A stretch of 64,000 nt of DNA from Pyropia yezoensis. Its lineage: Eukaryota > Rhodophyta > Bangiophyceae > Bangiales > Bangiaceae. The stretch covers positions 42,298,878-42,362,877 of the forward strand of contig CM020618.1 in the NCBI GenBank assembly GCA_009829735.1, given 5' to 3'. The notes under the pieces were generated by a model. That model was not told the origin of the DNA. It worked only from the letters and a program-made list of their open reading frames with translations, and made no database searches. A program made the position numbers and the translations under genes. Shown here piece by piece: positions 21,241-31,015 of this stretch. How positions within the stretch are numbered: the first letter of the stretch is position 1; each line of letters begins with the position of its first letter.

Positions 21241-23049
21241 ATGGGAAAGCAGCGTGCCGTGGGGAAGTGTCGGCCGCCTCCCACGGTCAATGCAGCATTA
21301 AGTTTCCGTCGGAGCAGGCGCCGGGTACGCGCTCTCGGTTGTGGCGCGAGCAGCGGCGGGACGCGTGCTGTAAACGCGCGAGATCCTGCAGGCGACACAT
21401 GTGGGGTGAGTGGCTCAGCCCGGCCCCGCACCCTGACTGGGCCCGTGTCAAGGGCTCCCGTGCGTGGAGCTAGTGCGGCCGCAGGAGGCGGAGAAGAGCC
21501 CTGTGGTTCCGGGGGCACGTCGCCCGCAGGCTCGGAAAGCTCTGGCGACATTCCTCTGAGTGATCCAGAGCCTGTGTTCCCCAGCGATGTAGAAGACGTC
21601 TGCATGGACTCGCCAGGTGATGCGGACAGTGCAGATATGGTGGCAGCAAGTGCTCCCGTCGAGCGGTACGATTTGGACCCGGATGTTGCGCCCGCGTCCA
21701 GCGTGCTTCCGACGGATTCGCCCCCTGGCGTTTCAGGGGAGCTGCCTACCCCGGGCACGCAGTTGTTCTCGTGCGTTGAGGACTTCTACGGCTATCTCAT
21801 GCTGCGTGGGCAGCACCCCTTGACCGAGGAGCACTACGACATGGCCCGCCACGGTTTCAACATTTCCTCACCCACTCCTCTTCCGTCGCTCAGCAAGGTA
21901 AGACGTTCTATCGCACCGCTTGTACAACCTTGGCTGCTTACGACCAGTCATTTTGAGGCAGATCTTCCTGATGGTGACGGTCCCGTCCAAGTCCAATTCG
22001 TTGCGCCGAGCACGCACGTACGTCGTGACATGATGTTTGCCGACACGTATGAGAAGTTTCTGGCAGCTGAGAAGCGGCCGCAGAGCGGTCGCGAGCCTGA
22101 GTTCGTGGATTCTCCGTTCTATCAAGACCGCAGCGCGGCCCTACTGTCTGACAAGTTGGTTTCCCGTTTTTCCTTGGGCGACGCTGACGTCGACGTTGGT
22201 GATGTCATCGACGTCGTGCTGCTAGCTCCCCATCCCGCTCAACGCGTCAAGGTTCAAAAAGCGTACTTCTGCTCTCATGCGGCCGGTGTTGCACCTGGTG
22301 ACGGTGTGCACGCTGGAGACTTCGTCGTCATTTGCGAGGGCGTGAACGACACGGGGGCTTCTGGCTGGGTAGTTGGGCGTCACTGGCCTTCCGACGAGCT
22401 CCCTGCGCTCTGTTGGTTCCCCGAAGACGGTGCAGCTGTGCAGGCAGTGCGGCAGCTGAGAGTTGTGCTTCGCGGTCATGCAGGTCAGGGTGGGGCAGGC
22501 AGTGCTGACCGACCGCGGCGCGACATCAGCGGAATGAAAGACGGCGTGCCCTTCATCATTGTAAGCCTGTGCTTTAACACAGACGACTTTCAGTCCCGCG
22601 TTGGCAAGAGAGCTTCCCTGGGAGGCGTCTACATGAGCTACTTGTCATGGCGGTTCCAAGACAGGCGGAACAGCCACGCGTGTCGTGTGATTGCAGTGGC
22701 GCCCGCCAGGGTGGACTCTGACCTGGTGCTGGAGGCAGTCACGGCCGACCTTGTTGAAGGAGCTACGAGTGGCTGGCTGTGCCGCCGACCAGATGGGGCC
22801 GCGGTACCTGTGTTTGCCGACGTGGCCATGTTTGTAGGCGAATACCTGCAAGTTACGAAAAGCAGCAAGATGATGGGCTACGGGGCTAAGTCGCCCTGTC
22901 CCCTTTGCAGCTATCGTGCGCCCGGCATTGGTGGCTGCCGTTACGGCCTCGACGGCAGCAGCGCGGACGTGGGAATGGCGCGCACATCTCGCCGCACTCG
23001 CCATATATGTCGCGCTGTGGGAGAAGCATGCCGTAGCCTGTCAGATTGA
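21241..23049 (+). CDS. Transposase-like protein, N-terminal/central part (CACTA/KDZ-like)
   Basis: 602 codons from the ATG at 21241 (the frame is open to 21190 without ATG). The N-terminus is basic, then acidic and low-complexity. The body has SLGGVYMSYLSW, then FADVAMFVGEYLQ, then a CPLC zinc pair in GYGAKSPCPLCSYR. An acidic residue followed by G-x-C-P-x-C is the layout around the second catalytic Asp of CACTA/TNP2- and KDZ/Plavaka-type transposases. The frame ends in a short unrelated tail after the CxxC, so the C-terminal third is missing. A similar C-terminal part lies at 41968-43425 on the same strand. The family call is by motif only. Confidence 0.5.
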   Translation: MGKQRAVGKCRPPPTVNAALSFRRSRRRVRALGCGASSGGTRAVNARDPAGDTCGVSGSARPRTLTGPVSRAPVRGASAAAGGGEEPCGSGGTSPAGSESSGDIPLSDPEPVFPSDVEDVCMDSPGDADSADMVAASAPVERYDLDPDVAPASSVLPTDSPPGVSGELPTPGTQLFSCVEDFYGYLMLRGQHPLTEEHYDMARHGFNISSPTPLPSLSKVRRSIAPLVQPWLLTTSHFEADLPDGDGPVQVQFVAPSTHVRRDMMFADTYEKFLAAEKRPQSGREPEFVDSPFYQDRSAALLSDKLVSRFSLGDADVDVGDVIDVVLLAPHPAQRVKVQKAYFCSHAAGVAPGDGVHAGDFVVICEGVNDTGASGWVVGRHWPSDELPALCWFPEDGAAVQAVRQLRVVLRGHAGQGGAGSADRPRRDISGMKDGVPFIIVSLCFNTDDFQSRVGKRASLGGVYMSYLSWRFQDRRNSHACRVIAVAPARVDSDLVLEAVTADLVEGATSGWLCRRPDGAAVPVFADVAMFVGEYLQVTKSSKMMGYGAKSPCPLCSYRAPGIGGCRYGLDGSSADVGMARTSRRTRHICRAVGEACRSLSD

Positions 23050-23159
23050 CTTCGCGGTGACTTCGCGGTCCTCGGCCTTGGCGGGACGAGTGTTGCGTCC
23101 AATCGCCTGAATTGAAGCCGTTCGTCCCCCCTGCCCAAATCGATTGCGCTGTTCTTCCA

Positions 23160-23616
23160 GTACCCTGCTTTGAGCTGGCAGCTTGCCTGCGCGCGACGCG
23201 CTCCCCTGGACTGCTTCTGTGAGTCGCGGTCGTTTCCCGCAACGCCGCCGCAGTGCCGTCGCCTCGGCACTTCCCTTGCCTGCCTGCCGGCGTCTGGGCT
23301 ACCGGTCGCACGGCAGCCTGTCGGTGCTGTTGCCGCACACCTGTCGCTTTTGTTGCCGTTCTCGCTGGGCCCTCCCAGACCTGCAACTTCTTCCCTTCTT
23401 CTTTGCACTGGCACAACTGGTGCCGCCCTTCCACTGCTGCTGTACGCTCCCCTCCATCTCTGCCCCCGTGTTGCTGCTATTGACGCCCTGCTGCTGCAGC
23501 ACTCTTCGTGAGCGGGCTTTCGCCGCCTGAGACTGCACTTCTTGAGCTGTCGTACCGCTCCTATCCCTGACGCCGGAACCTCCCAGTTCCTGCTGCTGGC
23601 GCCCTGCTGCTGCAGC
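23160..23616 (+). repeat. Degenerate CTG/GCTGC-rich repeats left of E2
   Basis: Pyrimidine-rich repeats with period near 120 bp (GCTGCTGCAGCACTC recurs at about 23490 and 23607). The same type continues at 34344-35280, so E2 split one repeat region. Confidence 0.55.
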
Positions 23617-23621
23617 ACTCC
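23617..23621. repeat. E2 left target duplication, ACTCC
   Basis: ACTCC directly precedes the 5' LTR and is repeated at 34339-34343 after the 3' LTR, the 5-bp duplication expected of Ty3/gypsy integration. Confidence 0.95.
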
Positions 23622-23985
23622 TGTAGCAATATGGTTGGCCGTATTGTGACCCTAAGGTTAGGGGGGCTACTTCTAATCCTTGGCATTTCAATTTGATAGT
23701 CCGTACTGGTCACGGTATCTATAAGTTACGTATGACCGGAGGGACTTGCATCTTGGGGTGGAGGGTAGTTAGTAGTGTCTCCGAGGGTTTATAACGTGGG
23801 GGCCGGCGGCGAATCCACCGCCGGCCAAGGTAGAACAACAAACCCCTCCCATTTGGGCTCCCATTTTGGTCCCGTGGCTTGCGCTCCAAGGACAGCAACC
23901 TTGGCCTCCCGGTGACGTTGGTGCCGATCCCCCTTGGTGAGTGTTCCCTGAGAGTGGACGCGCGACGGGTTCCTATTGTGCTACA
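23622..23985 (+). repeat. E2 5' LTR, 364 bp
   Basis: Starts TGTAGCA and ends TGCTACA (7-bp inverted ends). It includes a TATAAG at 23720-23725 as a possible core promoter and a GC-rich hairpin at 23801-23826. Confidence 0.97.
23801..23826 (+). other. Hairpin in E2 LTR
   Basis: GGCCGGCGG and CCGCCGGCC are perfect 9-bp arms around an 8-nt loop CGAATCCA. It is unchanged in the 3' LTR (34154-34179). It may be a terminator, packaging or polyadenylation structure; the role is unknown. Confidence 0.75.
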
Positions 23986-23986
23986 T

Positions 23987-24005
23987 TGGTGGAGCAGCAG
24001 GGGAC
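23987..24005 (+). other. E2 primer-binding site
   Basis: TGGTGGAGCAGCAGGGGAC begins one base after the 5' LTR and is complementary to a tRNA 3' end. Identical in the inner E3 site and nearly so in E1. Confidence 0.85.
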
Positions 24006-24211
24006 GGGTTTCCGTCACCCTTGTGGCGACGCCGTCTTCGGCCCTGGCACACGGATAGGGATCCGGTCCTTTTCTTGTACTCGTGGTGTTGCGACCTGTT
24101 CGATTGTGTTGAGTTTTTTACCTTTGACTGTGACCTACTGTTACTCTTCCCAATCTACCCCCTCGCTCACTTATTCGTGGTGATTGTTACATCGGTTGAC
24201 TGATTGTGACT

Positions 24212-26395
24212 ATGTCTACCCAAGAGACGGGGAATGCTCAAGATGACGGATCGGCGTCGACGCCGACTCCGGAAGTGACTACGGGAACCGGGATCGGGAA
24301 CCCGATCAACAACATTGAGACGCCAATGCTTTCCGGTGCCGGATCGACGTTTGGCACGGCTCGGACGGCAGGAGGCGGGGGCCCGCCTCAACTGTCGTCA
24401 ACCGACCTCACTCCACCGCCTCCTTCACCAGGGGACTCCCTGATGGCATCATTGGCCCGCATCGAGGCCCGGTTTTCCGGACTCGACGCTCGCCAGGATC
24501 GGACGGAGGACGCGATGGCAGTGCTGATGTCAACACGCCACACGACGGGACCCCGTCGTGTTCCTCCCACACCGGTACGGTTCGAACCGGCCGGACTACT
24601 TTCGGAGGCCACCATGGTCAACCCCGGTGTTGCTACTCCTGGACAACCCCAGGACACGGCGGGGTATGGATCCGACTCGTCGGCTGAGTTGGAACGTAGC
24701 CATACGGAGCGCTACGCTCGGAGCACCCAGAGCGGGCTCCGCGGACATGGTCCGGCGGATACTTACGCCGAAACAGAATCGGCGATGGGGGGAAACGGTA
24801 CCGCCTCGCATTACCCCCTTGACGACGGAAGCCAGGCAACTCGGGTACCCGACGCGCCGGCGCCGGAAGTTCCAGCGTCACTGATGCAAGCGATGACAGC
24901 GCAGGTTACTGCGAGCTTACTGAAGCGGTTGGAGTCCGATGAGTTGACTCCTCAACTGGCGAAGCGACTGGATATCCAGGACGCGGACACGGAGATTGTC
25001 AACGAAGTCTTCAGGTCGGTACTGACTCCCGAACGTAATCGTTTGGAAGACCGATCCACTGCCGTATCGGAATCGATGCGTACGACCTCGCACCGAGCGA
25101 TTCGCTCTATGCAGAACCTTATGAAGGGAGTCCCTATGTTCGGGGGGCCGAACGGACGCCCGTTGGCAGTCATCGGCTTCTTGACTAGCTTCAACGCAGC
25201 CGCGGACAAGGCCCTCGTTCACGAGGGGCTGGCCCTGGAGATCCTCCCGTTCTTTGTTGATGAACGGGTGCGAGGCATTCTTCGCCAGGCATCCCCGATG
25301 CCGGGAATGAGGGTTGCGGCCACCCCCATGGATTACCGTGGGATCCTCAAGGAGCTGCTGAGCAGTTACCTCAGTGAGGACAAGTGCGAGGACCACTACC
25401 GGGCCCTGCGCGCTGCCACCGCCCAGAGCTGGGAGGATGAGGAGATAATCGGACCACGGATTCAAGAGCTCGACTACGAGCTGGGGAAGCTCCTCGGAGA
25501 GGGGGAGCTACGGGCCATCCTGTTCGCAGGAGTACCCAACTACGTGCGGATATCCGCACGGGGCGCCAATACGGCACGGACGAACTTCAGTCGACTGATG
25601 CACATGTGCAAGTCCCTAGGGGACGCCTACCGAGTGCTACACCCGGAATGTGCCTTGGCCCCGAAGCCCAAGGGTGAGGGAGGCAAGCACCATCTTACCC
25701 CGGTACCGAGGCAAGAGAAGGTGGAGCGTAAGGCTGCACCAGTACTGGTGGCAACCGAACATACCCCCACGGGCGAGGAGGAACCACTGGTTGATCAGCA
25801 GGGCCACCTGCTGTTACCGGCTACGCCGGTGATTGATGAGCAAGGTACGGTAGTGTACATCGCTCCGGCAGGGACCCAGTTCCAGGTCAGCGAGGGCACG
25901 GGACGTCGCGTCCCGTACGTACGGACTACGGGGTACTCCCCGGTGACGGGTAACCCTCACCAACCCTTGCCAACATTGGCGGTGCGCACGGAGGCACCTC
26001 CGCAGATTGCGGGCCGACCCAACCGGTTGGGGGAGTCCTTGTTCCGGTTGACCCAAGGACCCAAGGCCTACCAGGGAGCAGGCACTCGGGCGCCCGAGGG
26101 AGGCAACCGCAGCTACGGGGCTACCCCGATGCGAACTCAAGGGGGGACCGGCACGTCCGGATGTATGTTGTGTGGGGATCCCCAGCACTGGGTGTCTTCC
26201 TGCCCACTCATCCCCGAGGAGTCTCGGCCGGCAGCGGCGCAACGCAAGGCATCCACCGGGGGGTATCCCGCCAGAGCACCCGGACCCGCACCGGGTAGGC
26301 AGCCAGCTCCAGGTGGAATACTGGCCGTCGAGGAGGCACCTCCTCAGCCGGATGTCCCGGCAGACAGCACCCGGACGAGCACGGGAAACGAATAA
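24212..26395 (+). CDS. gag: E2 Gag
   Basis: 727 codons from the ATG at 24212 (the frame is open to 24206 without ATG). A Thr/Pro/Gly-rich N-terminus is followed by a capsid-like region (about residues 230-480, with MQNLMKGVPMFGG and ELDYELGKLL). A CCHC zinc knuckle CMLCGDPQHWVSSC lies near 26160-26205. The protein ends GNE at TAA 26393-26395, the same last residues as E1 Gag. It would assemble the particle and bind genomic RNA. The frame is intact. Confidence 0.9.
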   Translation: MSTQETGNAQDDGSASTPTPEVTTGTGIGNPINNIETPMLSGAGSTFGTARTAGGGGPPQLSSTDLTPPPPSPGDSLMASLARIEARFSGLDARQDRTEDAMAVLMSTRHTTGPRRVPPTPVRFEPAGLLSEATMVNPGVATPGQPQDTAGYGSDSSAELERSHTERYARSTQSGLRGHGPADTYAETESAMGGNGTASHYPLDDGSQATRVPDAPAPEVPASLMQAMTAQVTASLLKRLESDELTPQLAKRLDIQDADTEIVNEVFRSVLTPERNRLEDRSTAVSESMRTTSHRAIRSMQNLMKGVPMFGGPNGRPLAVIGFLTSFNAAADKALVHEGLALEILPFFVDERVRGILRQASPMPGMRVAATPMDYRGILKELLSSYLSEDKCEDHYRALRAATAQSWEDEEIIGPRIQELDYELGKLLGEGELRAILFAGVPNYVRISARGANTARTNFSRLMHMCKSLGDAYRVLHPECALAPKPKGEGGKHHLTPVPRQEKVERKAAPVLVATEHTPTGEEEPLVDQQGHLLLPATPVIDEQGTVVYIAPAGTQFQVSEGTGRRVPYVRTTGYSPVTGNPHQPLPTLAVRTEAPPQIAGRPNRLGESLFRLTQGPKAYQGAGTRAPEGGNRSYGATPMRTQGGTGTSGCMLCGDPQHWVSSCPLIPEESRPAAAQRKASTGGYPARAPGPAPGRQPAPGGILAVEEAPPQPDVPADSTRTSTGNE
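26383..26389 (+). promoter_or_regulatory. E2 gag-pol -1 frameshift site GGGAAAC
   Basis: Gag ends ACG GGA AAC GAA TAA, so the heptamer is in phase and four bases before the stop. Slipping -1 continues GGG AAA CGA into the open pol frame. Downstream is a strong hairpin (GGGGT…ACCCC enclosing GCTGGGG/CCCTAGC, about 26411-26443). The spacer of about 21 nt is longer than usual. The site, phase and distance to the stop equal those of E1. Confidence 0.85.
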
Positions 26396-29300
26396 GAGGA
26401 AGGACGACACGGGGTCGCTGGGGTAACCCTAGCAAGTCACCCCGGACTACCGCGGGGAAAGCCCCACGGAGAGCGCGGTTGAGCCGACGCCGCATCAACC
26501 CCCGGGCACACCTTCCGGCCCCGACGACACGGCGTCAGGGGATTGATGACCAACCACCAAGGTTGGGAGGAGAGGACGGGAAGCCCCGTCACATGGAACC
26601 AGACAAGGGCCCTGTTCAGGATGCCCGAGCTACACCGGTTATCGGTGTAGGCCACGTGCTGTTTACCTTGGAGAACTTCAAGGTATCAGCCACACTGGGG
26701 GTTGACCCCCAGTCGACCCGATCGTACTACCCTGTACTGGATACAGGGGCTGGACCCAACCTTATCCGGAAGGATACCCTCCCGGACAAGTGGCTTCCGC
26801 GAGTCAGAGTGACTCGGGGACCCACCATCAAGGACGCGAATGGTCGCCTCATTCGTACGACCGCAGCGATGTCGCTGCGGGTTACCATCGGGGAACTCAC
26901 CACGGAAGTCGACTTCCTGGTGTGTGAGACCCTATCGGTGCCCTGCATACTGGGGTGCACCTTCATCAACGTTCACGTGGATGCAATCCGGCCAGGCCGG
27001 AGGACCGTCGAGCTTCAAGAAGCCGACGGGACGAAGCGAGGACACACGGCTATCGTCAGGGACCTGACGCTACAAGGGAGCCACGTTAACGTGGCTGAGG
27101 TGTACGCAAGCGTCGAGCCGAAGACACTTCGCTTGGCCAAGCGAACTCGCTTTGAACCGTTGTCGGAGATAGTCCTCCCGGTTAACTGCGACCTCGCAGG
27201 CATCTGCAGAGTCCGGTCCAACCTGCGGACGTACAAGCGCCATGGGTTGACCATGGCCAACGGTCTCATAGACCTCCCAGCAGGAGGGTCGTCCCTCCTA
27301 GTGATGGCGAACTATCGCCGTAAGGCAGTCACCCTCCCGAAGGGGACTATCCTCGGGATTGCCGAGCTCTACGAAGGAGATATCCTTACCCCTGACAAGG
27401 AAGGTCAAGTGGAACAACTTGAGGTGCTGGCGGCCGCCGAGACCACCGAGCGACAGCAACCCGATGACGGGAAGCCTAACCCATCGGCGGCTTTGGCGGA
27501 CATGCCGCCAAAGGACCAAGAAGCACTGAAGGCCCTGGCCGAGGCTGGCCTCGACCACCCTCCCCCTTCGGTAGCCGAAGGGGTACGGCGGATGCTAAGA
27601 AAGCATGACGTCATGTGGACAGGCGGGGCCTTGGGTACCATTGGGGCAACCCAACATCGTATAGACCTGGTACCAGGCGCACGCCCCGCCCGGTCACAAC
27701 CGCACCGAGCGGGACCTATGAAACGAGAGATCGTTGATGGAGAAGTGAAGAGGATGAGCGAAGCAAAGGTGATACGACCTTCGATGTCGGAATGGGGTGC
27801 CCCAGTCGTTATCGTACCGAAGAAGGATCAAACCCCTCGGTTTTGCATCGATTATCGATGCCTCAACTTGGTTACCAAGAAAGACTCATACCCTTTACCA
27901 AGGATGGATGAATGCATTGACTCCCTGAGGGAAGCTACGGTGTTTACCACCATCGATTGCAATGCCGGATACTGGCAGATCCCAGTGGCGGACGAGGATA
28001 TCCCAAAGACGGCGTTCGTCTGTCACAGTGGAGTGTACGAGTTCCTAAGGATGCCCTTTGTCCAACGCCCCCGCTACATTCCAGCGGGCTATCGACATTA
28101 TACTGTCGGGGGTGAAGTGGCGTAACTGCCTAGTGTACCTCGATGACGTCATCGTCTTCTCGCGTAACATGGATGACCATGTGCAACATGTTGACGAGGT
28201 ACTCACCCTCTTGCGGAACGCCGGGGTAACCCTGCGTCTGAAGAAGTGCGCCTTCTTCCAACAGACTGTCGAGTATCTGGGCCACCAGATAACCCCTGGT
28301 AACCTAGGGGCACTCGAAGCCAATACCCGGGCACTCCGGGATGCCCGGTTCCCTAACAGCCAGACACAGCTCAAGAGCTTTCTGGGAATGTGCAACGTAT
28401 ACCGACGGTTCGTCAAGGACTTCGCTCGGATAGCTAAACCGTTAACGGTTCTTACGAGCAGTACCTTGCCCAAGGTACTCCAACCCCCCTCGCCTAGCGA
28501 AGAGGAGGCATTCGAGTCGCTGAAGCGAGCCCTACTATCTTCACCCGTCCTGGCGTTACCGCACAGACGGGGTACCTTCGTCATCGATGTCGATGCATGC
28601 GATACACAAGTGGGATGCACCCTGTTACAGGGAGAGACGTTGATCGGTTCCGATAACGTTATCCCGGACCTACGTCCGGTAGGGTACTTCAGCCGGACAC
28701 TCAACCCGGCTGAGCGTAACTATAGTGCCACCGAGCGTGAGTGCCTCGGGGTTATATGGGCAATGCAACTGCTCCGTCCATACCTGGAGGGCTCCAGGTT
28801 CATCGTGAGGTCCGACCACGAACCCCTACGATGGCTCCTCAACCTTGGTGACAAGGATTCCGATAGCCATGGGAGGCTAGCCCGATGGAGGCTGAAGATG
28901 GCCGAGCACTACTACCGCACCGTGTATAAGGCTGGGTCAACCCCCCACCTCGGAGACGCGTTGTCGCGACTCGACACCCCGAGCGGGGATACCCGCCCGG
29001 TGGACGAGGACATCCCGGTGGTACCGGTGTGCATGGTGGGTAACGCCACCCAAGGTATGGTTGACCATACCATGGCACACCGAGCATGCCCACTGACTCT
29101 CGCGGACTTCCGCGAGGCACAAGCCAATGACGACGACTGTAGACGCCATCGCGCTAACCTCCTGGCCGGTACGGCCGGCATCTTCTCCGAGAACGAGGAC
29201 GGACTCATATATCGACGGGCACCCGCCGATGGACGGCATCAGGTCGTGGTTCCCGTGTCCTTACGGCAGGCCGTCATGGAACGAGAACACGAGAACCCCA

Positions 29301-30565
29301 CAGCCGGACACCCGGGGGGTTCGCGCATGTTTGCAGCAATGCGAAGGTTCTTCTACTGGCCAGCAATGGCCGTCGACGTGGTCGACCACGTAAGGGGATG
29401 CCACCCCTGTGCACGTAACCGCATGAGTCTACATAGGCAGGCGTCTGCCATGAAGCTATTCCCACCCGATGGGCTCAACGAGCAAGTCGCTATCGACATA
29501 CTCGGGCCACTTCCGGTAACGGAAGAAGGGAACAGGTACATCCTAGTCATGTCAGACCGATTCACTAAGGTGTCACGAGCAGCAGCCATCCCGAATGATA
29601 CGGCATATACCATCATGAACGCAGTGGTTGACCACTGGATCAGTGCATACGGAGTCATGAAGCAACTCCTCTCCGACAACGGAGCAAACCTTACGTCAGC
29701 ATTCTGCACTAAGGTCCTGGGCATGTTCGGTATCGAACCCCGTCGGGCATCCGACTACCACCCGCGGTCCAACGGGCAAGTGGAGCGGTTCAACCGCACC
29801 ATCGTCAAGATGCTCCAATGCTACGTGGCCGAGCACACGAACACTTGGGACAGGCTCCTGTCCATACTCACCCTGGCATACAATGCCAGGCCACATCGAA
29901 GCACGAACATCGCCCCACTGGAGTGGGTCATGCCACTAGGCGTCGGTAACCTGACGCTGCCGCCAGGCAGGTGCACTTGGTATGATACACCGGAGGGCCG
30001 ACCGGCCGAACGCATCCACCTAGCTTGGTTGGCCAAGCTATCGTGGATGATTCCTAAGCTCAAGGGTGCCCTTGACAGAACACAACTTCGATACAAGAAG
30101 AACTTTGACGCCCGACAACGGGTGCGCAACGCTACCCTGATGACAGGTGACTGGGTCTACATCAGACACCAGAAGTTCCGAGGGAACAAGCTTATGCAAC
30201 CGGTCAAGGGACCGTACCAGATCTTGCACAGAGATGACCACTCTGTCATACTGCACTCCGATACGGAGATACAACGCATCAACCTCAACGATGTGACACC
30301 TGCTCCGAAGCCGGAACAGCCTCAGCCGGTACCGGCTGGGTTGCTACATGAAGCTCTTACAACCCACCGGTCAGATGACCCGGTGGGGCCGGATGGGATT
30401 CCATACCAAGTAGAGAGCGTGGTCGGACACACCGACCCGGACGTACCAGGACCCTGGTACGTCAAGGTTATGTGGGTCGGATACGACTCACCCACCTGGG
30501 AACAGGCGGCGAATATACCCCGCCAACTCCTCATGCCTTACATGAGGCGACGACGTCTACTGTAA
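26389..30565 (+). pseudogene. pol: E2 pol: protease, RT, RNase H, integrase, chromodomain; frame broken in RT
   Basis: Read in the -1 frame relative to gag. Protease has LDTGAGPN (about 26739-26762). RT has FCIDYRCLN and YLDDVIVFS (about 28136-28162). RNase H has DVDACDTQVG (about 28590). Integrase has an HHCC region, DILGPLPV, SDNGANL and QVERFN. The C-terminal chromodomain-like segment has VKVMWVGYDSPTWEQ (about 30462-30510). The reading shifts at about 28060, inside the conserved RT block LRMPFGLSNAP. Comparison with that block suggests loss of about five bases, so the upstream frame runs out at 28125. Both halves are otherwise open, so the damage is probably recent. Confidence 0.92.
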
Positions 30566-31015
30566 CAACCCAACCGACACCGACTTCGGCTGTTGGGGGG
30601 TGAGGCTTATACCTACTGAGTAGGGTGTCACATGGACTCGGCAAGACTTAGGTTCACTAAGTTGGAGCGGACTTAGGCAAACTAAGTAAGCTACTGACTT
30701 TTACAAGTTTACTTGAAGGAGATGACTAACTCCGATAATCTCAAAGTAACCTAAGGCTTACACCAAGGCAAACCTTCAGCCAGGAGGCAAGTGACGGACC
30801 AAGACGGTTGACCTTCATGAGTATTAACCAACCAGGATGGGTTGGGGGAGGCGGAAGGGAACCGAGGCAAGCCACGACTAAGTCAAACGGGGTACTCCCC
30901 AATGGCAGGCGTTGGTATCATGCAAACGCCCCAGCGGGGGATGAGTTTATACTCACTACTACCCGGCCACCCTAAGGGTTACCGGGGCCCTCTCCCTCAC
31001 AAACAATAGCACTCC
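30566..31015. other. E2 gap between converging pol and antisense gene
   Basis: 450 bp with no gene, AT-richer than the rest. It contains repeated ACTTAGG/ACTAAGT-like words. It occupies the place of the 245-bp gap in E1. Confidence 0.45.
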
